Positions 5,066-9,932 of a stretch of 9,932 nt of DNA are shown here, piece by piece. The stretch is from assembly GCA_934462705.1 (NCBI GenBank), contig CAKSIH010000028.1, positions 1 through 9,932 of the forward strand, written 5' to 3'. The DNA is from an uncultured Eubacteriales bacterium. Lineage in GTDB: Bacteria > Bacillota > Clostridia > Oscillospirales > Acutalibacteraceae. The notes below the pieces were generated by a model. That model was not told where the DNA came from, made no database searches, and worked only from the letters and a program-made list of their open reading frames with translations. Position numbers and translations under genes: made by a program. Position 1 is the first letter of the stretch, and each line of letters starts with the position of its first letter.

Positions 5066-6371
5066 TTAGTCTTTATCAAATTTTATTCCACCTTTTTCCG
5101 AATGCTTCATTATCGCTGCGGCAGAAACAAATGTTATTGCTTCAGCTATACCAACAGTAAACCATATCATACCTCCGCCGGACAACAGCGACAGTATTAC
5201 TACGCATAAGGGGGTAAATATAAAGCCCCTCAAAACATTCACAATAACAGCTTCTTTTGTGCGTTTTGTAGAATAGAGATAGGCGGATATTATCGTGTTC
5301 ATTGCACCGAACAAAAATGACCAGCCGTATTTTGGTATTGCAGTAACTGCCATTTCGGTGGCAGCGTTATCGGCACCGAACATCAGGCAAATTGTCTTTC
5401 CCGTTATAATTATCAAAGCATATACAATTACACTTCCGCATAAGCTCCATATCAAGCCCGATTTTCTGTAATATCTCAAATCACCGTCGTTTTTATCTCC
5501 GTAGCTTTGACCGAACAGCGGTTGCATACCTTCGGAAACTCCGATAAATACCGCAAAGGCAAATGATATAATATAGCCGACGATAGAATATGCGTTAATG
5601 CCGTTATTTCCGATATATTTTGCAATTACAAGATTCATACAGAAAATTGTAATCGGCGTTGTAAGCTGTGAAAGCATTTCAGGGAAACTGCGCTTTAATA
5701 CTTTGAACATAAGCTGTTTATCAAAGCTGAATTTTTTTATTCTCAAAGTGCCCCGCTTGCGGATAAAGTGAGAACTGATTATGACAAACGAAGCAGTTTG
5801 CGAAAGTCCCGTGGCTATTGCCGCACCGCTGATTCCCATTTTAAGAGGAAAGACAAAAAGCCAATCAAGAAAAATATTTAACAGTGTGCTGACTATTGTT
5901 GAAACCATTACAAACACGGGCGCTCCGTCATTTCTTCCAAAGCCCTGCAATGCTGCGGCAAATGCAGACGGAATGGTAAATATACTGTACCACAGCAAGT
6001 ATTCACTCACCATATCGTCATAAACACCGCTAGCACCGAGCAAAGCTGCAAGCGGTCGCCTGAAAAATGTTCCAGCAATAGTAAAGACAGCCGAAAATAC
6101 AAGCGTGCATAAAAGCGTTATTTGCACCTTCAAAATCTTTTCTGCCTATTCTGATTGCCGTAATTGTAACGCCGCCTATTGTTGTCAGCATAAATGTGGC
6201 GCCTATTATCATTATGAAAGGCATTGCAAGATTTACTGCTCCTAAAGCGTCTGTTCCTATTCCGTGACCTACAAAAATACCGTCAATAATGGTAAACAGA
6301 AAAAATGCACATTGGCTTAATATTGTGGGCAATACATATTTCATTACCGTTATATTTCTCGAAGTTTTCAT
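5066..6371 (-). pseudogene. MATE-family multidrug efflux transporter, frameshifted
   Basis: Inner-membrane exporter of the MATE family, which expels drugs or other cations against Na+ or H+. The N-terminal part (about 90 residues, with SQCAFFLFTIIDGIFVGHGI and RIGRKDFEGANNAF) and the C-terminal part (about 345 residues, from LVFSAVFTIAGTFF through GFGRNDGAPVFVMVSTIV to the last membrane segments) lie in different frames. They join near 6095-6115 to make some 435 residues, the normal MATE length with about twelve membrane helices. The break equals a two-base loss (CTCT to CT would do) or a one-base gain. The start is ATG 6369-6371, which shares ATGA with the stop of the glycosyltransferase gene; ATG 6375-6377 is an alternative. 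It is the last gene of the marR operon. If the frameshift is real, the pump is inactive. Confidence 0.85.
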
Positions 6372-7198
6372 AACCATAGATTCCTTTCATATATTTTATT
6401 ACAACGATTCATATAGTGCAGATATAATATTCCGAAAGGATTTTTATAATTTTCTTTCCACGGTTTGTTTTTTCCGCAAAAGTGCAAAACAGAAGTATTT
6501 TTCATAACGCCGTTCAAATCATATTTTCCGCTGCTTCGTATCATATACTTTGTGTAATTGCGAACATCATAATTCCAAACGGCATCATCAACCGAAACCG
6601 TATCTTTTCCGTACAAAATATTAAATACATCTTGATCGGGTAAAATCAAATCTTTTTCTCTTTTACACACACAGTCAAAAATATCCTCTCGTTTTACGAG
6701 CTGCCTAGCTTTGTTTAGGTTAATCAACATAACTCCAGTGTTAAAATACTCATTACTGATGTTCAGTCTTGCATAATTCAGTTCGTTTGTCATTTCTGTA
6801 AGACCTGTGTGTGAAGCTGCCGCAAAGGTTTTCTTATCCGTTTTTACATTCCATAATTCCGTCAGGGAATTTATAATTAAAATATCAGGGTCAAGATATA
6901 AAATGCGGTCAAGGCTTTGAGGGAGGACTAACGGCGACAACAGCCGATAATACATTTCTTGCGGATAACGCTTATTTACCGGTGCATTTTCAAATAATTT
7001 TTTATCTATCAAAATCGGAATTAAACCTGCGTTAAAGTAAGCACACAGTTTTTGCAGTTCATTGATTTTTTCATAAGGCATACCGCTGTGGATCATATAT
7101 ACTTCTGTGTCTGTGTCTTGACTGTTGCAAAACAATGAGTATAACATAACCTTGCAAGGATTCAGATAATTTTCATCAAGAGTAACCAATAATTTCAT
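6368..7198 (-). CDS. glycosyltransferase family 8
   Basis: Retaining glycosyltransferase of 276 residues, in the GT8 family of UDP-galactose- and UDP-glucose-using enzymes (LgtC/WaaJ-like). Motifs: DPD at 103-105 is the metal-binding DxD after RILYL; YFNTGVMLINL lies at 151-161; LPDQDVFN at 186-193; and LHFCGKNKPW at 238-247 is the typical C-terminal substrate motif. The catalytic core appears complete. There is no signal peptide or membrane segment, so it acts in the cytoplasm, on an unknown acceptor. The start is certain: GGGAGG lies five bases before the ATG. It is the middle gene of the operon, 15 bases after marR, and overlaps the MATE start, so translation is coupled. Why a drug-pump operon should carry a sugar transferase is unclear; drug inactivation or envelope modification are both only guesses. 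Confidence 0.9.
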   Translation of the reverse strand: MKLLVTLDENYLNPCKVMLYSLFCNSQDTDTEVYMIHSGMPYEKINELQKLCAYFNAGLIPILIDKKLFENAPVNKRYPQEMYYRLLSPLVLPQSLDRILYLDPDILIINSLTELWNVKTDKKTFAAASHTGLTEMTNELNYARLNISNEYFNTGVMLINLNKARQLVKREDIFDCVCKREKDLILPDQDVFNILYGKDTVSVDDAVWNYDVRNYTKYMIRSSGKYDLNGVMKNTSVLHFCGKNKPWKENYKNPFGILYLHYMNRCNKIYERNLWL

Positions 7199-7213
7199 AA
7201 CAACCTCCCGTTT

Positions 7214-7669
7214 CTATTCCGAAAAAGTGTCAAGCATACGCTTTTCCGCCTCTTTAAGATAATCCATATGCCGTTGGAATAAGGATATATATATATATCT
7301 TTCATCTTCGGCAAACATAAGAAAAGCGTTTTTTTCAATTTCATCAGCTTTGTTGATTGTTTCATCAATGTATTCTTTGCCTTTATCTGTTAAAATTATT
7401 TTCTTTCTGTTTCTTGTACCGGGGATAAACTCTAACTTGGCAAGTCCTTTTTTCAAAAGATTTGTTACGGTTGAGTTAACAGTCTGCACAGGGAAAAAAT
7501 AGTTATTACATAAATCATTTTGCGTAAGTGGCTCTTCCGAATGTGAAATCGCATACAATATCCAGAATGTCGAATTTGTCATACCCAGCCGTGAAGCAAG
7601 ATTACTGTAAATGTGATCACTTTCCTTGTATAGCTTGTTAAGCGTTTGTAATTGTTCCTGTATAGTCAT
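7214..7669 (-). CDS. MarR-family transcriptional regulator
   Basis: Winged-helix regulator of 151 residues, the usual MarR length. The recognition region is LTQNDLCNNYFFPVQTVNST followed by VTNLLKKGLAKLE; the wing is PGTRNRKKIILTDKGKEYI at about 83-101; and helices at both ends form the dimer. MarR proteins generally repress their own operon until a phenolic or drug-like ligand releases them. Here it is the first gene of an operon with a GT8 enzyme and a MATE pump, which fits that scheme. AGAGG lies eight bases before the ATG. The promoter at 7711-7739 carries inverted repeats over both boxes, the likely site of autorepression. The ligand cannot be told from sequence. Confidence 0.9.
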   Translation of the reverse strand: MTIQEQLQTLNKLYKESDHIYSNLASRLGMTNSTFWILYAISHSEEPLTQNDLCNNYFFPVQTVNSTVTNLLKKGLAKLEFIPGTRNRKKIILTDKGKEYIDETINKADEIEKNAFLMFAEDERYIYISLFQRHMDYLKEAEKRMLDTFSE

Positions 7670-7707
7670 AGCATATACCTCTCATATAAGATTCTGATTT
7701 CGGTAAC

Positions 7708-7740
7708 TTGATTATAATCCGATTTTGGAAACTTATCAAG
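7708..7740. promoter_or_regulatory. likely MarR operator over the promoter
   Basis: CTTGAT (7708-7713) and ATCAAG (7735-7740) are inverted copies placed over the -10 and -35 boxes. A perfect 10-bp palindrome GATTATAATC (7710-7719) covers the -10 box. Binding of the MarR dimer here would block RNA polymerase. The assignment to MarR is by position only. Confidence 0.5.
7711..7739 (-). promoter_or_regulatory. promoter of the marR-GT8-MATE operon
   Basis: On the minus strand TTGATA (7734-7739), a 17-base spacer and a perfect TATAAT (7711-7716). The predicted start of transcription is near 7704, about 35 bases before the marR ATG. Confidence 0.8.
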
Positions 7741-8055
7741 TCCTTTTTATAAATTTATAGGTTTTAACCAAGTCTTAACACAAATATATATTTGTAAAAA
7801 TATATATTACGCTGTATTATGTCAAAACAAGATTTTTAACCTTTTGAACCTAAGTATTAACTGAAATTTTTTTCAAAAAACTTGGGCAAAAATCGTTTTT
7901 CAAGTGTAGTAGTAATAGAGGAACAAGTAAAAATTTTTATCAAAAAGGGTTTGGGAATATCCCCAAAATTGAAAATCAAATTTGTTGAGTGTGGCTACAC
8001 ACGTTTTGCTTGCTACTCTCATTTTTAACGATTTTTACGGAAAGGATAGGATTGA
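7741..8055. other. gene-free stretch between the marR operon and the recombinase remnant
   Basis: No coding frame is convincing. It holds a perfect AT-only inverted repeat, AATATATATTT (7783-7793) with AAATATATATT (7798-7808), a 6-bp stem TTTGGG/CCCAAA in the region of 7949-7966, and a tight hairpin GTGTG-GCTA-CACAC (7989-8002). The last of these lies some 55 bases before the recombinase remnant. One boundary of the cargo operon or of the element probably lies in this stretch, but I see no paired end repeats that prove it. Confidence 0.4.
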
Positions 8056-8454
8056 ATGGATATGAAAGAAAGCGGCTACGGCTATGTTACGAGGCATAAA
8101 ATAGGTGGTGCAATATCTCACGAAAAATTTTGGAAACTGTCTGCCGAGTATGAAAGCGAACGGACAGATTTGCAAAATCAAGTTAAAATTTTTGAGGAAG
8201 GAACAAAGGTTTTTGATAATCAGCAAACTGATTTTAAGCAGTTCCGTGAAATTGTCCGAAAGTATTTCGGAATTAAAGAATTAACTCCGACTATTGTGAA
8301 TGAATTTGTCAAAAAAATTATAGTTCACTCTCCCGATAAATCAAGTGGACACAGAGTACAAAAAATACAGATTATTTTTAATTTTATCGGCGAATTTGCT
8401 CCACCGAAGGGGTTTGTTCCCGATAAAAAGAAAATTCCGCAAGACTTTTTCTAA
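8056..8454 (+). pseudogene. C-terminal remnant of a large serine recombinase
   Basis: 132 codons that match the C-terminal end of TnpX-type serine recombinases (DUF4368 region): AISHEKFWKLSAEYE at about 19-33, a coiled-coil segment, FREIVRKYFGIKELTPTIVN at about 61-80, then EFVKKIIVHSPDKSSGHRVQ and IQIIFNFIGEF. The catalytic resolvase domain and the zinc-ribbon/recombinase domain, some 400 residues in complete members, are missing. A TGA stands directly before the ATG, and the first dozen residues do not look like the family, so the junction probably lies near 8085-8095. A GGAAAGGATAGG sequence before the ATG means a short protein could still be made. It implies an element lost most of its integrase, perhaps when the marR cargo or neighbouring DNA was inserted. 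Confidence 0.75.
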
Positions 8455-8465
8455 GCCTTGCGGAA
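8435..8465. terminator. hairpin at the end of the recombinase remnant
   Basis: TTCCGCAAG (8435-8443) and CTTGCGGAA (8457-8465) form a perfect 9-bp stem with a 13-base loop that includes the stop codon. The tail on the plus strand is AAATTACTT, poor in T; on the minus strand it is TTTTCTTTTT-like. Termination is plausible, in the minus direction better than in the plus. Confidence 0.45.
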
Positions 8466-8667
8466 AATTACTTCCTTATCAATGCCGTACTTTTTGTGAC
8501 GAGTTTTTAAAAATTTAAAGAATAAGATTGAATTAACAGCCATGCTTTTGTTTTTTCAGTATTGGCTGATTTTGACATACATAAAAATATACCGAAAGTG
8601 CGTGCCCTATATATTAATTTAGGTGCGACACCTCAAAAAAGGAGATTTTAAGAGTGAGTTATTGATT

Positions 8668-8715
8668 ATGTTCTGTAAGTATAAATATGTTTATGATTAT
8701 TATTCTGTAGGTTAA
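8668..8715 (+). CDS. leader peptide, 15 residues
   Basis: ATG to TAA encodes MFCKYKYVYDYYSVG. Six of the 15 codons are tyrosine, spread through the peptide, which would make ribosome progress sensitive to tyrosine supply or to a tyrosine-region inhibitor. The first eight bases of the ORF pair with bases just after its stop, so a translating ribosome would melt that stem. A ribosome site close to the ATG is weak (GAGTGAG), and the good AGGAG at 8640-8644 better serves a GTG at 8654, which would give only three residues (GTG AGT TAT TGA). Expression is inferred only from the leader layout. Confidence 0.45.
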   Translation: MFCKYKYVYDYYSVG

Positions 8716-8746
8716 TGCAGAACATCTTCATAGCACCTATTTTAAA

Positions 8747-8789
8747 AGCAGAGTTTGCACTGCCACGTGTATAACTCTGCTCTTTTTTT
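8747..8789 (+). terminator. strong intrinsic terminator of the leader
   Basis: AGCAGAGTT (8747-8755) and AACTCTGCT (8773-8781) form a perfect 9-bp stem with a 17-base loop, followed by C and seven T. It stands about 100 bases before the sigma-like gene and would stop transcription from upstream unless prevented. Confidence 0.85.
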
Positions 8790-8854
8790 AGGGTTAAGAG
8801 AACAAGCTATGAAGCGATGGTTTCTCTACTACATACGATACCCATAGATAACCG

Positions 8855-8879
8855 AATTATTTGAAAAAATCAAATAATT
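8855..8879 (+). promoter_or_regulatory. hairpin directly before the ribosome site of the sigma-like gene
   Basis: AATTATTTGA (8855-8864) and TCAAATAATT (8870-8879) pair perfectly around a 5-base A loop and end one base before GGAGGG (8881-8886). It could influence translation start or mRNA stability. It is AT-only apart from two G-C pairs, so it is weak. Confidence 0.4.
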
Positions 8880-8893
8880 TGGAGGGTATAATT

Positions 8894-9291
8894 GTGAGAA
8901 ATCATCGTAACGATATAAAAAATGAATTAGCTTATTTTTATATAATAATTAAAAATATGGATATAAAGGATAATATTAAAAACTCAAAGGTAAAAGAACA
9001 TGAATTTTCTCTTGAAGAGGTTATATATGACAACTGTTCGAATGATTTTGATGTGGACAAGCAGGTTGCAAAACAAAGTTTACTCTCGGTTGGATTGAAT
9101 TAATTGAAAATAAGAACTTATATAAGGCTGTAAAGAGTTTATCAATTGAAGACCAAATATTTATAAGCTACATAGTCAAAGAATGCCGAACACAACGTGA
9201 ACTCTCAAATATATATAACATTGCACAGCAGAATATAAGCAATAGATTTAATAACATTATTAAAAAATTAAGGCGTTTTATGAAGTTATAA
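8894..9291 (+). pseudogene. sigma-70-like regulator of an integrative element, frameshifted
   Basis: The start is GTG 8894, seven bases after GGAGGG. The first frame gives VRNHRNDIKNELAYFYIIIK onward with HEFSLEEVIYDN and stops at 9101-9103. The continuation is in the frame one base back: LGWIELIENKNLYKAVKSLS, then EDQIFISYIVKECRTQRELS and NIYNIAQQNISNRF to a TAA at 9289-9291. The second part is a sigma region 4-type helix-turn-helix (TQRELSNIYNIAQQNIS). Together about 132 residues, the size of the small sigma-like regulators of clostridial conjugative elements. Restoring one A in the AAAA run near 9067-9070 joins the frames. Such proteins probably direct transcription of element genes. A longer start at 8861 lies within the hairpin and has no ribosome site. 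A frameshift by assembly error is possible. Confidence 0.65.
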
Positions 9292-9311
9292 ATTTGTCGA
9301 AAAAATTTTTT

Positions 9312-9335
9312 AAAAATAGGGTGTCAAAAACACCC
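9312..9335. terminator. hairpin after the sigma-like gene
   Basis: AGGGTGT and ACACCCT form a 7-bp stem with a 5-base loop (positions about 9318-9336). On the plus strand CAAAAAACTCTTTATAT follows, poor for termination. On the minus strand ATTTTTAAAAAATTTTTT follows, which is better. It may be bidirectional. Confidence 0.45.
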
Positions 9336-9376
9336 TCAAAAAACTCTTTATATATATGAGGAGATAATTTATCTTC

Positions 9377-9436
9377 GTGGACATTGACAATTTAATAAAT
9401 AATATCTCAGTAACATTTAAAGATACTCCTACCTAG
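9377..9436 (+). other. possible 19-residue ORF before the structured segment
   Basis: GTG at 9377 to TAG at 9434-9436 encodes VDIDNLINNISVTFKDTPT. AGGAG at 9359-9363 is 13 bases away, too far to be convincing. It may be the remains of a gene whose 3' part has been replaced by the GC-rich segment that begins here, or chance. TTGACA at 9384-9389 inside it has no proper -10 box. Confidence 0.25.
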
Positions 9437-9555
9437 TCACAGTCCGAGCGTTGAAGCAAGACTAAAAAGTTTTGTGAGCCGTCGCAGGCAATGAAGGTAG
9501 CCCTACAGATGAGGGGACGTGAAATTCGTGTGCCGCCATTCTAGCGGGCTGAGAT
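9425..9555 (+). ncRNA. probable structured RNA, family not identified
   Basis: Between the sigma-like gene and tnpW the base composition jumps: 63 of 120 bases are G or C at 9431-9550, against 14 of 60 just upstream (9361-9420), with no good coding frame. Visible pairings: CTACCT (9429-9434) with AGGTAG (9495-9500); CAAGACT (9457-9463) with AGTTTTG (9468-9474); GCC (9478-9480) with GGC (9487-9489); CCGC (9533-9536) with GCGG (9544-9547); AGCCC (9499-9503) with GGGCT (9546-9550); and GTCC (9442-9445) with GGAC (9515-9518), which would be a pseudoknot. TCACA (9437-9441) with TGTGA (9473-9477) competes with the second stem. This is the profile of a compact conserved RNA. The plus strand is assumed from the neighbours. 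I cannot name the family; raiA-like or element-associated RNAs are possibilities to test. Confidence 0.5.
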
Positions 9556-9593
9556 ATATTATTAATTATAGATTTTAGAAAGAGAGGATTTGC

Positions 9594-9779
9594 ATGACTG
9601 ATTGTGAATCTATTTATTTTCCCAAAGAAAGCAAAATTAAGATTGGAAATACAACTTATGTTATTAATTCCTATTTTGACGAAAACAGCGAAAATTTAAA
9701 AGAAAAAATAAAAAAATTATTGATATTAGAGATTTACAAAGCCCACCCATTAAATTGCTCTATTAAGCCCAAAATGTAG
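9594..9779 (+). CDS. tnpW: TnpW-family transposon protein
   Basis: Small protein of 61 residues that matches the TnpW family, found next to large serine recombinases in Tn4451-like mobilisable elements. Visible core: KIKIGNTTYVINSYFDEN, then SENLKEKIKKLLILE; the family pattern is I-G-x-T-x-Y-V followed by a short helix rich in K and L. Its function is not established; it is not needed for excision in the type element as far as I know. GAGAGG lies six bases before the ATG, so the start is secure. The C-terminal end (KAHPLNCSIKPKM) is a little longer than in the members I recall. It lies 56 bases before the recombinase in the same direction and is probably co-transcribed with or next to it. Confidence 0.7.
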   Translation: MTDCESIYFPKESKIKIGNTTYVINSYFDENSENLKEKIKKLLILEIYKAHPLNCSIKPKM

Positions 9780-9785
9780 TATAAT
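9755..9785 (+). promoter_or_regulatory. possible promoter of the recombinase gene
   Basis: TTGCTC (9755-9760), a 19-base spacer, then a perfect TATAAT (9780-9785), at the very end of tnpW. The long spacer makes it weak, which would suit an integrase kept at low level. Confidence 0.35.
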
Positions 9786-9835
9786 AAAATAGTAAACATT
9801 GTTTTTGGCTGTTTATTGAAAGGAGAAAGGCTATT

Positions 9836-9932
9836 TTGAAACAGTCAAAAGAAATAAACAATATTTTACAAAGCAACAAAATTACTGCTTTATATTTAAG
9901 ATTATCACGAGATGATGATTTAGAAGGTGAGA
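9836..9932 (+). CDS. large serine recombinase, N-terminus only (TnpX-like)
   Basis: The frame from TTG 9836 is open to the end of the window: 32 residues ending ITALYLRLSRDDDLEGE. The YLRLSRDD motif is the start of the resolvase catalytic domain of large serine recombinases, with the nucleophilic serine in LSRDD (residue 25). These enzymes cut and join element ends in integration and excision. AAAGGAGA lies about ten bases before the TTG; no ATG is available nearby. The gene follows tnpW, the arrangement of Tn4451/Tn1549-like elements. It is distinct from the C-terminal recombinase remnant at 8056-8454, which lies upstream, so two recombinase genes of the same kind stood side by side. Most of the gene lies outside the window. 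Confidence 0.85.
   Translation, partial: MKQSKEINNILQSNKITALYLRLSRDDDLEGE

Larger units (their letters stand above)
8621..8789 (+). promoter_or_regulatory. attenuator-like leader without its resistance gene
   Basis: The leader contains: AGGTG/CACCT stem (8621-8633); AAAAAAGGAG (8635-8644); a short ORF (8668-8715); ATGTTCTG (8668-8675), which is the start of that ORF and is exactly complementary to CAGAACAT (8718-8725); GCACCT (8733-8738), able to pair with AGGTGC (8621-8626); and a strong terminator (8747-8789). Alternative pairings plus a small peptide ahead of a terminator are the layout of leaders controlling tet(M)/tet(O)-type ribosome-protection genes and similar resistance genes. The gene that follows here is a broken sigma-like regulator, so the expected cargo gene is missing. 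Promoter: TTGACA at 8572-8577 has no well-spaced -10 box, so the start of the transcript is unsure. Confidence 0.5.

Noticed and set aside
5781..6023. Plus-strand ORF inside the MATE gene
   Set aside because: Antisense shadow of a well-supported MATE coding frame.
6289..6507. Plus-strand ORF across the MATE-GT8 junction
   Set aside because: Antisense to two well-supported genes and without protein features.
8035..8226. Minus-strand ORF over the recombinase remnant
   Set aside because: Shadow of the plus-strand DUF4368-like frame.
8809..8847. 12-residue ORF MKRWFLYYIRYP after the attenuator terminator
   Set aside because: It could be a second leader peptide, but there is no ribosome site and no hairpin tied to it, so I do not list it as a gene.
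9384..9412. TTGACA as promoter of the structured RNA
   Set aside because: The -35 box is perfect but nothing like TATAAT lies 16-18 bases downstream.
9474..9500. Group II intron domain V (GAGCCGT start)
   Set aside because: The rest of domain V, including the returning strand and GAAA loop, is absent, and there is no intron-encoded reverse transcriptase.
9505..9530. Hammerhead ribozyme core (GATGAG ... GAAA)
   Set aside because: The spacing leaves no stem II between the two conserved boxes and no cleavage-site stem III, so the resemblance is accidental.
1..9932. CRISPR array, tRNA or rRNA genes
   Set aside because: No regularly spaced direct repeats and no tRNA or rRNA signature were seen on either strand.

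Overview
The window looks like accessory DNA from a low-GC Gram-positive bacterium, most likely a gut-type member of the Clostridia. The reasons are AT-rich intergenic DNA, strong AGGAGG-like ribosome binding sites, TTGACA/TATAAT promoters, GTG and TTG starts, and gene families typical of clostridial integrative elements (TnpW, TnpX-type serine recombinase, conjugative-transposon regulators). There is no housekeeping gene. Genus and species cannot be told from this sequence.

Left region (1-4440). The 3' end of an unrecognised plus-strand gene converges on a minus-strand AbiE type IV toxin-antitoxin pair (AbiEi antitoxin, AbiEii nucleotidyltransferase toxin). The pair has a near-consensus promoter lying inside the longest possible antitoxin ORF, which places the real antitoxin start further in. 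Next come four separate minus-strand XRE-type repressor genes. Their intergenic gaps carry operator-like palindromes, a terminator active in both directions, a candidate plus-strand small RNA and a strong plus-strand promoter facing the last of the four genes. A plus-strand SLOG-family gene with a frameshift and a fifth XRE regulator with its own terminator complete this half. The whole looks like a regulator-dense defence or mobile-element control region.

Middle region (4440-8460). Three consecutive inverted repeats and a remnant of a conjugative-transposon helix-turn-helix protein precede a minus-strand three-gene operon: MarR regulator, family 8 glycosyltransferase and MATE efflux pump. 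The operon has a clear promoter overlapped by inverted repeats. The MATE gene is frameshifted. On the other side lies the C-terminal end of a large serine recombinase. The operon therefore looks like cargo between remains of one or more integrative elements.

Right region (8460-9932). This is a second element module on the plus strand. It has an attenuator-like leader (a 15-codon peptide and a strong terminator, resembling leaders of ribosome-protection resistance genes) with no resistance gene behind it. It continues with a frameshifted sigma-factor-like regulator, a GC-rich and apparently folded segment of about 125 nt that is probably a structured RNA, a tnpW-like gene, and the start of a second large serine recombinase that leaves the window.

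The best candidates for something undescribed are the structured segment at 9425-9555, the orphan attenuator at 8621-8789, and the candidate small RNA with operator at 1936-2121. Three genes (SLOG, MATE, sigma-like) carry single frameshifts. These may be real decay or assembly errors, and reads would settle it.
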